A stretch of DNA of 64,000 nucleotides from Nemertoderma westbladi (taxonomy: Eukaryota; Xenacoelomorpha; Nemertodermatida; Nemertodermatidae): the NCBI GenBank assembly GCA_032718475.1, contig JAUCBJ010001715.1:17309-81308 (forward strand). The letters run 5' to 3'. The position numbers and the translations under genes were made by a program. The notes beneath the pieces are model-generated. The model made no database searches and was not told where the DNA came from. It worked only from the letters and a program-made list of their open reading frames with translations. Below, in pieces: positions 1-12,348 of this stretch. The first letter of the stretch is position 1. Each line of letters opens with the position of its first letter.

Positions 1-1077
1 ATGATAATGTGTGTGTCCCTAGTACTGCAATATTATTCCCGACTATGCAAGTGATTCGAGTAAATTGTGCGCTTATCACGCACTAGCCAACTTAGTGTCC
101 TACCTGTGATATATGTAAGTCATACGTACATTTACTAGCCAACAACACAATATAACGGAGCAGTTTACACGTAACTATCGAACCCATTTGAAGCAGTTTG
201 TAAGTGCAGAGGCTTTTATACTTACAGTGACTAATTCTAGATCTCGTTAAGATATATATATTAGATAATATATATATACCCCCACCCACACTTTCGTGAG
301 TGTTCCTGCTGTGTGGCAGGTATGCCAAGGCATTGATAGCACTCATAAGAACTACATAAAGACTTGCTAGGCCTCTTCAGGTTAGCCTGCCATAAACGCC
401 TTCACACTATTTTCGGTGGGTAATGCATGGAATTGAATCCGCTTACAACATTTTCCCCCAAAACAAATACATTTTTGCCCAAAAAATACATATTCCCCCA
501 AAATAAATATTACTGCAGCTTTTGTACTTTTGATTGCGTCCAAACCCCCCCCCCCCCACCCCCCCCTATCTGAAAACTTCAGTACTGCTGTAATACTGAA
601 ACCTAATAGTAAGTAAGGCCATAGGCAATATCGGGAAATCGGCCTATCGGTACGAATACTGAAACTGAAGTAGGCCTGGGTAGGTATATCGGTACGAAAC
701 CTAATATCAGAATACGTTGTTCTGAAGGCAATAGGCCTATCGGTACGAATAACCAGCACTTTTCAGTTACAACACAAAATTTTTAATTCACTTATACGAT
801 GCTATAAATTCATATTTTCAGGTTTTCTAGGGCGCTGATTCTAATAGAATACATTTATAATATGCCAGATCATTGCTAATTGTATTTTTCGGCGTAATTT
901 GGCAAATTTGGGTGCTAGCACCAAATTTCGAAACCATCACCAAAAAGTACAAGTTTTAAAACTCTTATGAGATTTTTACTGATTCCATTGAATTTAGAAC
1001 CCCCACAAACCCGTATAACGCAAGAAACAAGGTGACACAATCAGTTATATGTTACTGCAGTAACTAATCTATACCTA
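1..1077. other. Non-coding AT-rich flank with a poly-C run
   Basis: No convincing coding region is visible. The stretch has a poly-C tract at about 544-566 interrupted by one A, repeated TAGGCCTAT/CGGTACGAA motifs at 600-750, and, near its right end (about 1044-1068), a short piece with TTACTGCAGTAA that also occurs inside the Tc1-like element at 32.4-34.4 kb. Minus-strand open frames here only translate the short repeats. Confidence 0.6.
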
Positions 1078-3358
1078 TAAAAATCAAATTCTCTCTCTCT
1101 CTCTGTGTTCGAACTCCTCCAAAACGGGCGGAGGGATTGCGCTGGGACTTGGCATGTGTGTATAACTTTAACCAGCGGTCGTTATAGGCCACTTTTCGAA
1201 AAGTTTAATTCACGATCGGTACCGGTACTGGGTACCGGTACGTCAGTAGGCCTATACCGGTACCGGTACGCCAGTAGTATTTAATACAGCAGTAATTTTT
1301 GTAGGTATTTTTATTGTTTCATAAAGGATTTTATTAATTTATATTTGGACTCTTTAGAGACGCCATAATTGCGGGCTATCGGAATGTGTTGGTATATCTA
1401 TATTAATGTATAGTGCTAAAACTGTACTGTTTAAATTTGTTTAGCCCACGTGAACGCCGAATACCTTTACCAATGCATTTCAATGGTCAACCAGCCATAC
1501 TTTGCCGCACTGTAAATTTTGTTATACAAAGTAAAGGATAACGATAGGAGGCAGGAATAAAGATAAATGATTCAAGCGCACTAATTGGCTGTTCCCATAG
1601 ATGTTTTAGGCATTGTTGGTGCGCAATGCATATGGTCAGAGCGACCGCCCAGTCTGCCAAAATCTATTATGTAATCAAATGGTACCACAAACCAAGCAAA
1701 GCATGTGACAGTTCTTTCCGGCTCTGTTTGTTGTTTGAAGGTCGCCGACCGTGGGGCGCTACTTGCTAGCTGTGATTGATAGTTTAAACTGGGTGCCGCT
1801 TTGCCAGAAGGCGGTACACATCAATTGAATATGAGGCAAACATTTAAAATATGCTCAAATATAAACGCCAGCGGCAGGGGATATTTTAATATCTCTATTA
1901 AGCTAAAACAACACAAGATTGTAGCCGTTCTATTGTACTTGAAAGTCGAAAGCCTTTCTTAGTTTTTAAGAAGGAATTATCGCGCTCTCGTCAACATAGT
2001 TATCCTATTAATTAAACAGTTAAGGTAGTACGGTTTGACCTGAGGTGACTAATGAAATGAATAACAAAAATGTTATTACAAGCTTTCTCCCAACAGGGCT
2101 TCTTTAGGTCATTATAATGAAACTGCGTATACACAGAGATACTACAGAGCAGTTTCTCTTATATTAATTATTGTTAATCTGTTATTGTATTATGTTATTA
2201 AAATAATCAATCTTGTCAAGCATTAATCTTGTTTCCCTAATTATGTTTGATGTATTATTTGAATGAATGTTTTTTAGAAAGACTTTAGGGTGCCGTAAAT
2301 TCAATTTGTACTTGCGACCGAAAACCCATCCCGTAATGACCTCAGGAACCTCAATTTGATAAATTAATGGGAATATAGCTTCTATGCAACAACTGGCCAG
2401 CACACAAGTATCACTTTGTTGCCCGCATAATATTGTTCCCCGAGAATGCCTCTGCCTCTCAGTTAACTTACCAGGAGCTGTCAATCAGGAATACCTCGGA
2501 GTTTATTTTCTCAACGAATTAAAAGTGCCGCAAACTACCTCAAAGTGACATTTCTCAAAGAATTCAAAGAATTCAAAGTGCCTAAAAGCAGGAAATCACT
2601 TTGAGATTCCCAACTAAAAGTGTCTACAAGAATTCAAAGCGGCCGTTGGGAGTAATGTAATGACTTTTAGACACTTTTAGAAAAACTTTGAGAAAATCTC
2701 AAAGAACAGATGCACTTTGAGACCCCGACTACGTTGATTGTAACGTAAGTTGTACTTAGCGTAAGTTCCAAAATTTTCGCGTGAATGAATGCGCATACCA
2801 GTCCAGTATCCACCCCCTGCTGTTTTGTACACTGTACTATCATAATACACTGACACACCAATCTTCCGAATAACTTTATAGATGTTTGTAGGATTGAGCA
2901 AGTTTGAATTTACCTCTCTTTTATAAAGGCTCTAGTGTTCGATTCATTCCTTGATTGCCTACACAAAAATTCAACTACGCGAAACTGCATTCCATCGCTA
3001 CGGCTAAACTACGCGTAGGCTACACCTACGCGGAAAATTCAAACCAGAACGTTCGGTCAAAAATGAGACAATATGTCTGTCGGTTCCGGTGTTTCCGACT
3101 TTTTATAAAACCGATATAAGTCAGTAAATCATTGATGAAATTAAACCAAACTTTGTATGTATGTAGTCGCGTGCTGCGCGAAGTCTCAGCGAACGTGTTT
3201 AATTCTTTGTCGAAGTTGTGACCTGAAGGCGATTAGAATGAATGCTGGAATGGCCCCTGGCAGTCTGGTCTGGGCTAGCTGTTATACAGGTTATACTGTT
3301 ATACCCTGACTGTCCACAGTCCATACCCACAGAAGAACAGTCTAACTGACAGTCCTTT
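1078..3358. repeat. Composite repeat, tandem copy A (empty copy)
   Basis: This 2.28-kb unit is directly followed by a second copy starting near 3359. Both begin with the same CT-rich stretch and the motif GAACTCCTCCAAAACGGGCG, and both end with CCCTGACTGTCCACAG followed by GACAGTCC. Bases of about 1276-2730 also match, in inverse orientation, most of the Tc1-like element at 32.4-34.4 kb, including one of its ends near 2698-2730 (GCACTTTGAGACCCCGACT). Copy A lacks the three insertions present in copy B and so preserves their empty target sites. A minus-strand 100-aa frame at 2182-2484 recurs in all copies, but I recognise no domain in it. Confidence 0.75.
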
Positions 3359-4129
3359 ATAAAAATCAAATTCTCTCTCTCTCTCTGTGTTCGAACTCCT
3401 CCAAAACGGGCGGAGGGATTGCGCTGGGACTTGGCATGTGTGTATAACTTTAACCAGCGGTCGTTATAGGCCACTTTTCGAAAAGTTTAATTCACGATCG
3501 GTACCGGTACTGGGTACCGGTACGTCAGTAGGCCTATACCGGTACCAGTACGCCAGTAGGCCTATGCCAGTAGCGGGAAATACCGGGTAACATGCCTCGG
3601 GTATTGCCTGCTAGTATTTAATACAGCAGTATTTTTTGTAGGTATTTTTATTGTTTCATAAAGGATTTTATTAATTTATATTTGGACTCTTTAGAGACGC
3701 CATAATTGCGGGCTATCGGAATGTGTTGGTATATCTATATTAATGTATAGTGCTAAAACTGTACTGTTTAAATTTGTTTAGCCCACGTGAACGCCGAATA
3801 CCTTTACCAATGCATTTCAATGGTCAACCAGCCATACTTTGCCGCACTGTAAATTTTGTTATACAAAGTAAAGGATAACGATAGAGGCAGGAATAAAGAT
3901 AAATGATTCAAGCGCACTAATTGGCTGTTCCCATAGATGTTTTAGGCATTTTTGGTGCGCAATGCATATGGTCAGAGCGACCGCCCAGTCTGCCAAAATC
4001 TATTATGTAATCAAATGGTACCACAAACCAAGCAAAGCATGTGACAGTTCTTTCCGGCTCTGCACCTGTTTGTTTGAAGGTCTACTACTACTACTACTAG
4101 GATCGGCATGCTGCATTGCAGCTGCATTT

Positions 4130-4566
4130 TTAAGAATGCTGTGCCGGCTTGTCAACAAAATTGCACCGCCACAACTCCCTATCACCCATGACATTTGCTA
4201 GATCATCCGCATCTTTAAGGCCAGTGTCCTTTAAGATGCGTCTCAAGAAAGTCATGGGCTGTCCACCATGCTTATTCACTCCATGAGGCTGCCAAGTACA
4301 AGATTATGCACTGGCTGGTCCTCACGGCGAAAGCAATGTCCTGCAAAGCGGAGGCGATTTTGTTCTAGTGTCAAGCTTGGGGGAACCAATGAGACACCTC
4401 CAATGTTATATAGTGTCTGGTTGGAGATGTGTGCATTGTACTTGACACAATGAACCCGGCGTAGCATTCTTGTGAATGTGCCATCCAGAGATTTGGTGTC
4501 CTCAGCAGTTAGAGCCCAGCATGGACTCCCGTAGAGGAGTACTGGAACTACTGCTGCTCTAAATAA
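4130..4566 (-). pseudogene. C-terminal remnant of the LINE ORF after the premature stop
   Basis: Directly downstream of the TGA, in the same frame, the minus strand continues with coding-like sequence (ATG at 4467, MLRRVHCVKYNAHISN) that is also present in the second LINE copy. A one-base deletion near 4297, where this copy has CTTGG and the other has CTTTGG, breaks the frame again before a conserved block with an ADDLANVMGDRELWR signature and the natural end. The unbroken family ORF would thus be about 1,100 aa, with a C-terminal tail beyond the reverse transcriptase. The function of the tail is unknown. Confidence 0.75.
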
Positions 4567-7446
4567 TCAGACCTTAAGTTTCCGATTAATTCTCGGTGAC
4601 TTCCAAATCCTGGAAAGCCTATTCAAGGCTGCCCATGCCTTTCCCTTACGTATTCGAAGGTCCTCACCTGACTTCCGGATCCAAGATCCCAGGTAACAGA
4701 AGTCGTCCACATGCTCAAGCATACCATCCTTTGAGCTTATGCTCATCCGATCAGAGACTTGCTGAGGACTTTCAAAGTTAACTGTCAGAATTTTGGTCTT
4801 TCTGGAGTTAATAAAAAGACCAACACTAGAAGCAGCATGTTCTAATAAGCTGAGGAGCCATTGGGCTCCCTCTAATGATTCTGAGAGTACTCCTAAGTCA
4901 TCAGCAAAGTCTAGATCAGTTAGGTACTTGGCAGGATTTCCTCGACTTCTGGAGCCAGTAGGTGGAGTTATCATCACCCCATCATCATTATGATGATCTA
5001 AGGACATGCGTAGAACATAGTCAACCACAATAATGAACAAGAATGGTGCAAGTGTGTCTCCTTGGAGGACGCCCCATAACACTTCAAATGGTTCTGCGTC
5101 ACCGTCAACAGTAGACACAAATGTTGTCGAACAATCGTATACTGATCTGATTGCTGCAATAATTTCATCAGGAATCCCATATAATGAAAGTATGCTGAAC
5201 ATACGTGAGCGAGAGACTGAATCAAAGGCCTTGAAGAAGTCAACAAAGATAACAGCCAGATGCCTGTCTTTCTTTTTTGATAATTCTTCAATTATCCTTC
5301 TAAGTGCCAAAATGGGCTCCATGGTTCCACGACCTTTGCGGAACCCATTCTGATTTCCACGGAGCAGTCTCTCAATGGGATCCCTGATGCGATTTAATAG
5401 GATCCTATTGTATAGCTTTGCAGCAATCGAGATCAATGAGATTCCCCGAAAAGAACCATGGAGTGTTAGGTTGCCCTTCTTGGGAACTGGCACCAACTTA
5501 TTTGTTTTCATTTCTTGTGGGACTCTTGTTGTTTGGTACATGTCTACTATGATGGGATAGATGAGCTTTAAACACTCAGGTATTTTAAAGACCTCAGGGG
5601 GAACACCATCTACTCCACTGGCACGATTGGTCTTAATGCTCTTTGCAGCAGCCTTCACTTCTGCAAAGGAGATATCGCCAATGGGAATATCTGGGAGTAC
5701 AGACTCAGACACTTTTACTTCTATAAAGTTATCAGGCAATACCCTGTCATTATTGAGGAGCTTTTCAAAGTGGGCTTTCCAACCATTGAGGCGATCGGCT
5801 GGTGATTCAGCCTTAACCTTGGTGGTTGGTTGGCTTTTCCGCCCAGTAAGCAGATTGATCGATTTCCATGCCTGGGATGATTGCCTGCTGTCGTCAGCAT
5901 CATTGATGGCATCAACCTGTTGGTTTATTAGCTCCTGTAGATTAACAGAGTACTGCCTGTTTAGGGACCTAGATGCAGCCTTAACTGCATTCTTGGCCGC
6001 TGTAGTCTGTTTGAGTCGGGACTCTTTCTGCGCCTTATGAAGGTCATTTCGGCACTTCTGAATTTTGTTGTCAGTCCAGGGGGCCCTTTTCCTGTTTCGG
6101 GGGTATACAGGAACTGTTTCTGCAGCTGCTAACTTAACTGCTTCTGTAAAGGCAGTATAGCCCTCACAGTGATCTGCCGCCTCAGAGGCAAGAGCATCAT
6201 ACCTGTTGCTCAGCTGTAGTGTAAAGCTGGATCTCACACTTGGCTGTTGCAACAGAGAGGACCAGTCATGCCGCGGCAAGGCAGATTTCGTTGTTCTGCT
6301 AGCACGCAGACTAAGTCTTACCTTGGCCACAATAAGGCGGTGATCACTGGAGAAGGGTCGAAGTGTAAATGCATTACAGTCTTGTATAGAGCTCCTGTAT
6401 TTCCTACGAAACAGAATATGGTCTATCTGGGACTTGTGACCACTGGGTCCACTATGAGTCCATAGCTTTCCAGTTCGCTTCTTGAACTGGGTTCCAGCCG
6501 AAATCAATCCATTTCCAGAGATAAAATCCTGAAGATGGACAGAATTTCGGTTAACACTATTGCTATAGACCCAGGGCGATGTAGGTGATTGATGCAGACT
6601 TGCATTAAAGTCTCCCAGGAATGTTAAGAATGCATGCTGATCCACTCCATCAGTAGCTGCTTGTAGATTGTGGTAGAAGTTTTCCACCTCCTCTACAGGA
6701 GCAACACTAGTTGGATAGTAGCACACAATCAGAACCACCTTAGGAAACTTCTTAGCCAGTCTTCCAGAACATGAGAAGTGGCAACGGATGATGCGGTTAG
6801 AGATTTGGTCTATTTTGTACAATGCTGCATGTGCAGTTGGATTCATCAATAGACCAATTCCACCATTGCCAGTATCATCTGCTGACGCGAGGGCAAGTAG
6901 CCAACAGCCCCCCATGTCCTTAATCAGAACCTCATCAGTCTGTCCAGTCTGCATTCGGTGCTCTTGAACACCCACTGCGCTAAGAGAAAGCTTATCTGCC
7001 AAGGCAGTCAGCTCACCTTGTCGCATTGGGGGCCCGAGTGTTAGGGTGTTTACTGAGGCTAGTCTAGTGACTTGCCTCAGATTCACCAATGGCTTTGTTG
7101 GTCGGGGTGGAACATGAGAGTAGCCTCCAACTCCAGAATCCCTCTCCCCATCACAATCTGGCCTCCCTGGTGACCCAGGGTTTGGGCCAGAAAGGTCATC
7201 AGGAAAGGGACTCAAAGAATTGTTGGCTGCTCTCTCTCCAGTAGGGGGTGAGACAGGCAGCCGGTCAGGAGTTAACTGACGCCTGTGAGGCCGATTGTGT
7301 CCGGTAATTCCACTGGCCTCTAGTGGCCGGACCTCCGCATTGCTAATGTAATCCATAGTGGGGGTTGTGGGGTGCTTTTTTGCCGAGTCAGCACTCGGGG
7401 CAAATACCACACCCTGGTTTGCCATTCCACGGGGTGGGTGTCGCAA
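4567..7446 (-). CDS. LINE endonuclease/reverse transcriptase ORF (959 aa, ends at a premature stop)
   Basis: The N-terminal part is a hydrophilic Pro/Arg-rich leader. An APE-like endonuclease follows at roughly residues 115-345, with recognisable VGVQEHRM, LTFLGDFNAS and GHKSQIDHILFRR blocks that give the catalytic Glu, Asp/Asn and Asp-His signature. The reverse transcriptase occupies about residues 570-880, with VDFFKAFDSVSR and the catalytic FADD motif. The protein copies the element RNA at a nicked genomic target. Compared with the 35.5-37.6 kb copy, the frame ends at a TGA where that copy has CGA, so the stop is a nonsense change, probably CpG decay. The element is therefore probably inactive in spite of the long frame. 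The first ATG at 7446 was taken as start because the frame opens close to it. Confidence 0.85.
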   Translation of the reverse strand: MRHPPRGMANQGVVFAPSADSAKKHPTTPTMDYISNAEVRPLEASGITGHNRPHRRQLTPDRLPVSPPTGERAANNSLSPFPDDLSGPNPGSPGRPDCDGERDSGVGGYSHVPPRPTKPLVNLRQVTRLASVNTLTLGPPMRQGELTALADKLSLSAVGVQEHRMQTGQTDEVLIKDMGGCWLLALASADDTGNGGIGLLMNPTAHAALYKIDQISNRIIRCHFSCSGRLAKKFPKVVLIVCYYPTSVAPVEEVENFYHNLQAATDGVDQHAFLTFLGDFNASLHQSPTSPWVYSNSVNRNSVHLQDFISGNGLISAGTQFKKRTGKLWTHSGPSGHKSQIDHILFRRKYRSSIQDCNAFTLRPFSSDHRLIVAKVRLSLRASRTTKSALPRHDWSSLLQQPSVRSSFTLQLSNRYDALASEAADHCEGYTAFTEAVKLAAAETVPVYPRNRKRAPWTDNKIQKCRNDLHKAQKESRLKQTTAAKNAVKAASRSLNRQYSVNLQELINQQVDAINDADDSRQSSQAWKSINLLTGRKSQPTTKVKAESPADRLNGWKAHFEKLLNNDRVLPDNFIEVKVSESVLPDIPIGDISFAEVKAAAKSIKTNRASGVDGVPPEVFKIPECLKLIYPIIVDMYQTTRVPQEMKTNKLVPVPKKGNLTLHGSFRGISLISIAAKLYNRILLNRIRDPIERLLRGNQNGFRKGRGTMEPILALRRIIEELSKKKDRHLAVIFVDFFKAFDSVSRSRMFSILSLYGIPDEIIAAIRSVYDCSTTFVSTVDGDAEPFEVLWGVLQGDTLAPFLFIIVVDYVLRMSLDHHNDDGVMITPPTGSRSRGNPAKYLTDLDFADDLGVLSESLEGAQWLLSLLEHAASSVGLFINSRKTKILTVNFESPQQVSDRMSISSKDGMLEHVDDFCYLGSWIRKSGEDLRIRKGKAWAALNRLSRIWKSPRINRKLKV

Positions 7447-8929
7447 TGGAGTCAGATATGAGGCCCATCACCCATATCTACTCTGGCGCACATGACCCAC
7501 CATTGGCTGTTGCAGCTTATCTGCTGGGTCATGCCCTGTACCCTTGCTGCCAGGTGCAGGTCGCAGTGAAGTGCTCTCAGAGTCGACATGAGAACACTCT
7601 ACTCCTGACCAGCCATTGGTAGATCACCATCTGCCTGGTCAGGCCATATACCCCTGCAGCCAAGTATATGGGTCCTTAATCCAGGACCAAGGACGTCCTT
7701 ATCCCAGAACGAAGGGGTTCCTAGTTACAGGACCAGATTTGCCCTAGTAAGAGGGTCTATGCAGCTACAGGTAGCACCTCCTTTATGCTGCATGGAGGTG
7801 GCAAGTTTTCTTGATCAATGACCTAGAATACCTGACCTGACCTGGTTTGAAGGTCGCTGACCGTGGGGTGCTACTTGCTAGCTGTGATTGATAGTTTAAA
7901 CTGGGTGCCGCTTTGCCAGAAGGCGGTACACATCAATTGAATATGAGTCAAACATTTAAAATATGCTCAAATATAAACGCCAGCGGCAGGGGCTATTTTA
8001 ATATCTCTATTAAGCTAAAACAACACAAGATTGTAGCCGTTCTATTGTACTTGAAAGTCGAAAGCCTTTCTTAGTTTTTAAGAAGGAATTATCGCGCTCT
8101 CGTCAACATAGTTATCCTATTAATTAAACAGTTAAGGTAGTACGGTTTGACCTGAGGTGACTAATAAAATGAATAACAAAAATGTTATTACAAGCTTTCT
8201 CCCAACAGGGCTTCTTTAGGTCATTATAATGAAACTGCGTATACACAGAGATACTACAGTGCAGTTTCTCTTATATTAATTGTTAATCTGATATTGTATT
8301 ATGTTATTAAAATAATCAATCTTGTCAAGCATTAATCTTGTTTCCCTAATTATGTTTGATGTATTATTTGAATGAATGTTTTTTAGAAAGACTTTAGGGT
8401 GCCGTAAATTCAATTTGTACTTGCGACCGAAAACCCATCCCGTAATGACCTCAGGAACCTCAATTTGATAAATTAATGGGAATATAGCTTCTATGCAACA
8501 ACTGGCCAGCACACAAGTATCACTTTGTTGCCCGCATAATATTGTTCCCCGAGAATGCCTCTGCCTCTCAGTTAACTTACCAGGAGCTGTCAATCCGGAA
8601 TACCTCGGAGTTTATTTTCTCAACGAATTAAAAGTGCCGCAAACTACCTCAAAGTGACATTTCTCAAAGAATTCAAAGTGCCTAAAAGCAGGAAATCACT
8701 TTGAGATTCCCAACTAAAAGTGTCTACAAGAATTCAAAGCGGCTGTTGGGAGTAATGTAATGACTTTTAGACACTTTTAGAAAAACTTTGAGAAAATCTC
8801 AAAGAACACATTCACTTTGAGACCCCGACTACATTGATTGTAACGTAAGTTGTACTTAGCGTAAGTTCCAAAATTTTCGCGTGAATGAATGCGCATACCA
8901 GTCCAGTATCCACCCCCTGCTGTTTTGAT

Positions 8930-10216
8930 TATCCTTTGACACTAAGTTTCCCATACTCATTAGAAATCTTGAAATACAAATCAAGATGATTGTAGATGTT
9001 CACAGTAAACTTTATCATGCTGGTAGAGAACGAGTTCTTAGCGAAATTCGAACTCGCTATTATTTTTATAAAATTTTTTTAAAGAGCTCTGAACCAAGTT
9101 CTTAGGAACTGCATACCCTGTAGGAAAGCATTCAGTAGGCCTTTAACACAGCGAGAGGCAGAATTACCTAGGGAACGAGTAAGCTTCTATGAACCACCCT
9201 TTACTAATACCGGTGTAGATTTATTTGGCCCTATTGAAGTATATCGTGCTAGGACTATAGTCAAGAGATGGTGTGTCATCTTTGTTTGTATGACTTGTAG
9301 AGCTATCCATCTCGATATGGTGAACGATTTATCCACCAACAGCTTCCTATTGAGCTTACGCCGACAGATCGCTCGCTTTGGAACTAGTAACACGATGAGA
9401 TCTGATAAGGGAATGAACTTCATTGGTGCTAACAATGAAATCAAAGCTTACGTCAAAGATTGGAACCAAAGACAGGTGGACGATCAGCTAAGGGTAACAG
9501 CGTCTAGCTGGACCTTCAACGCCGCCGACGCCCCTTGGTGGGGAGGAAGTTCGGAGAGATTAATCAGGCGCGTGAAGACCGCATTTCACTTTATAGTTCC
9601 GTGCCGCGCGTATCTCACCGACGAACTTTTGCGGACGTTAATGGAGGAAATCGCCGCCTATCTCAACGAGAGACTGCTTATGCCAGTCTCATCGAGTCCC
9701 GATTCCCTGGAAGCGCTAACACCCGCGCACTTCCTACTGAAGAAACCTGTAGCCATGCTCCCACGATCGGAAATCACAGACGGAGACGAATACTGCCGGC
9801 AAACTTGGCAACTTATGCAGTTGTTATCCCGTCGTTTCGCTGACCATTTCGAAAAACATTATCTACCCACGCTACAACTTCGAACTAAGTGTTTTGCGCA
9901 GCAAGAAAACGTCAGCGCTGGAGACATGGTCCTTATTGTGGATTCAGATCTTCCACGTAAGCGGTGGCAGACAGGTCGTATCATCGAGACTCATATCTCG
10001 GAGGATGGTTTGGTGCGATCGGTAGAACTCGTCGTCATGCGACGTAACTTTAAGAAACCGGGAATTGTCTTCGAGACACAGCAACTCAATCGCCCAGTTG
10101 GTCGTTTATGTTTACTGGAAAGAGACAGAGAACTCTCCAGAAACTATGGAAGGCAAGATACTCTTCCCACGACCACCTCCCTAATCCAACAAACATCTAG
10201 GGACTCCCCAACGTAA
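8930..10216 (+). pseudogene. BEL/Pao Pol fragment: integrase zinc-binding domain, rve core, DUF5641-like tail
   Basis: The integrase inserts element cDNA into chromosomes. The fragment opens with an HHCC-type zinc-binding segment (VDVHSKLYHAGRERVLSEIR near 8990-9050). A frameshift in the T/A-rich stretch around 9062-9082 follows, and then the frame from 9083 runs to a stop at 10216. That frame carries RNCIPCRK, the first catalytic Asp in NTGVDLFGP, the second in RSDKGMNF and the Glu in GGSSERLIRR, that is, the D-D-E triad. The C-terminal part (AGDMVLIVDSDLPRKRW) matches the DUF5641 module typical of BEL/Pao integrases. An internal ATG at 9290 opens the longest uninterrupted stretch (308 aa) but is not the natural start. 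Everything upstream of the zinc-binding domain is missing. Confidence 0.85.
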
Positions 10217-10232
10217 CAGCGTCTGGAGTGGG

Positions 10233-10878
10233 TGTGTGACTATATTATTTTATAGTTGTTCTTATTATTTTATATTTATGTATGTATTATTATGTAATTT
10301 TATTATAATCGTTTTCTTTAATTTTATTTAGTAGAATGTTATTTTAGCGATTATTTAGTAGATTAGTGCCATATATATTCGCGTTTATTACTTAATTACT
10401 TATATATTATATATTTAGTGCGACGGCGAGAAATAATTTATTTTCTCTTTCCTTACTGTCCATATTACATTATAAATATGTGACTACAGTAAGATGAAAT
10501 ATCCGTACTTATTAAAGTACAATAAAGCTCCTACTATATTCAAGTATTATTGGTAAGTAGAGTATTAGGAATGCAAAATTCAGATCCTCGTGTCTCGGCT
10601 AAACCAAGCTCTGGGTAGACCTTGGAAACGACTTGCCTCTTCTCACTGACATCGCTTCTTGCGATATTGCTCTCATACCGTATATTAAATAATACATATA
10701 GTAGCGTGATGTCCCTCTAACAGTAGCGTACAACGCAAATAAATCTGTTAAACTAAACCCTTTGACCATCTGTAATTCTAGTCGATTAAGATATCGCGGC
10801 ACCCACCGATATACTTGAAAGACAAAATTCTAGAATCAGTGGTTAACGTCCCCAGACAAGTTCTGGAATAAACCGGCA
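10233..10878 (+). repeat. Probable 3' LTR of the BEL/Pao fragment
   Basis: It follows a short purine-rich stretch (GGAGTGGG) 16 bases after the Pol stop, begins TGTG and ends GGCA at the junction with repeat copy B. It contains an AATAAA polyadenylation signal near 10522. No second LTR exists in the window to confirm the boundaries, so the ends are inferred from the TG...CA rule and the host junction. Confidence 0.45.
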
Positions 10879-11349
10879 CTGTACTATCATAATACACTGA
10901 CACACCAATCTTCCGAATAACTTTATAGATGTTTGTAGGATTGAGCAAGTTTGAATTTACCTCTCTTTTATAAAGGCTCTAGTGTTCGATTCATTCCTTG
11001 ATTACCTACACAAAAATTCAACTACGCGAAACTGCATTCCATCGCTACGGCTAAACTACGCGTAGGCTACACCTACGCGGAAAATTCAAACCAGAACGTT
11101 CGGTCAAAAATGAGACAATCTGTCTGTCGGTTCCGGTGTTTCCGACTTTTTATAAAACCGATATAAGTCAGTAAATCATTGATGAAATTAAACCAAACTT
11201 TGTATGTATGTAGTCGCGTGCTGCGCGAAGGCTCAGCGAACGTGTTCAATTCTTTGTCGAAGTTGTGACCTGAAGGCGATTAGAATGAATGCTGGAATGG
11301 CCCCTGGCAGTCTGGTCTGGGCTAGCTGTTATACAGGTTATACTGTTAT

Positions 11350-12348
11350 TGTTTAATGTATTGTTTAATTGTTTAATGTAAATAGGGCGTGAGGAAGCAA
11401 ATGCTTTTAAAGCCCGTACACACAATAAATAAAATTAACAGAGACATATGTAAAATATATATATGAAATTGAACTGTACACATAAATAAAATATTGACTG
11501 GGTTAAAACACGTCTTGTTTTAGGTAAAACTGAACGTAATCGGGACCGCACAAAGTAGTATAATAATAGGCTGGGAAAAAAAAGCGTTAGTTCAAATTAG
11601 TATTAAAATTCCAGGTCAGGATAGTCCATCGGCATGTATATAAGTTTATAAATTAATCTCAATACCGGGTCCGGGTGTATCAAGTTCATCAGGCCAAATT
11701 ACAAAATTATAATATAAAATTCATGTCAGAAATAAAAGGCATGTAAAAAGTATTATGAACTAGGTATTGTGGTATATAAAGTTAAAAACAAAATTAGAGA
11801 TTTGGGGTATAACAGTGGACAATTAAAAGCTATAGTAAATTATAGAAAAAATGCAATGCAGCAACAGCAACTGAGGGAGTAAAAAATCAATCGATTATTG
11901 GGAACATGGTGTAAAATAAAAAAATAAATAAAAAATTATATATAGGTAAAAAGTTATATGTTAGGTGTTATATTATATTATATTATATTATCACTGTACA
12001 ATTAGTTAGGATATAGTATAAACTATAAAAATACAATGCAGCAGCGGAGAGGGTAGGGAGAAGTGTGAATCTGAGAGTGTGTGTTTGTGGGGAGAGGGGG
12101 GGGGGGGGGGGGGGGGGTGATGAACAAATCATGTCCACCAGGAAGGGGTGAACTTTAATGGAAGGTTATGGTAATGTTCGTTTAGTCGGTGTTTAAAAAC
12201 ATTCAGTGACGGCGACGATATGACGGATTCAGATAACGCATTCCACGGTTCTACAACTCGGAAATGGAATGTTGAGTTCCGCTGAAGTAGACGCGCTCTG
12301 GGTTTGGACAGTTTTTTAGAGTGTCCTCTGAGACCATCGCTGGGCGCG
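11350..12348 (-). mobile_element. 5'-truncated CR1-like LINE 3' end
   Basis: This third insertion in repeat copy B is flanked by GTTAT duplications (11345-11349 and 12349-12353). Copy A reads through at about 3295. On the minus strand it contains the last part of a LINE ORF (about 12129-12348) with RVVEPWNALSESVI and NVFKHRLNEHY, a C-terminal signature common in CR1/jockey-type and related reverse transcriptases. About 0.75 kb of 3' UTR follows, ending in a short ATTAAACA-type tail repeat at 11350-11390. A G-homopolymer of about 20 bases lies at 12098-12117. Confidence 0.65.

Larger units (their letters stand above)
4083..7844 (-). mobile_element. APE-type non-LTR retrotransposon (LINE), near full length, minus strand
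   Basis: A 3.76-kb insertion in repeat copy B flanked by an 11-bp target-site duplication GTTTGAAGGTC (4072-4082 and 7845-7855). Copy A has the uninterrupted site at about 1733-1750. On the minus strand the order is 5' leader (7844-7447), one long open frame, a short 3' UTR, and a (TAG)n tail at the 4083 end, which is the expected 3' terminus for target-primed reverse transcription. Two further copies of the same family lie at 35.5-37.6 kb and 38.6-39.3 kb and end in the same (TAG)n tail. The clade (RTE-like or another APE clade) is not decided here. Confidence 0.88.
8928..10878 (+). mobile_element. BEL/Pao LTR retrotransposon, 5'-truncated (integrase to 3' LTR)
   Basis: This insertion in repeat copy B begins abruptly inside the integrase region and ends at a probable 3' LTR. 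Copy A is uninterrupted at the corresponding place (about 2826). The right junction is clean (…GGCA then CTGTACTATC). On the left a couple of host bases are missing and no target duplication can be recognised, so the 5' part of the element and its duplication were probably lost by deletion. Gag, protease, reverse transcriptase and the 5' LTR are absent. Confidence 0.8.

Noticed and set aside
2182-2484. 100-aa frame repeated at 8276-8593 and 32663-32899
   Set aside because: Present in three repeat copies, but with no domain recognised and disrupted in the third copy; treated as part of the repeat rather than a gene.
5561-6040. 159-aa plus-strand frame and other plus-strand frames across 4.6-6.5 kb
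   Set aside because: Antisense shadows of the LINE reverse transcriptase ORF.
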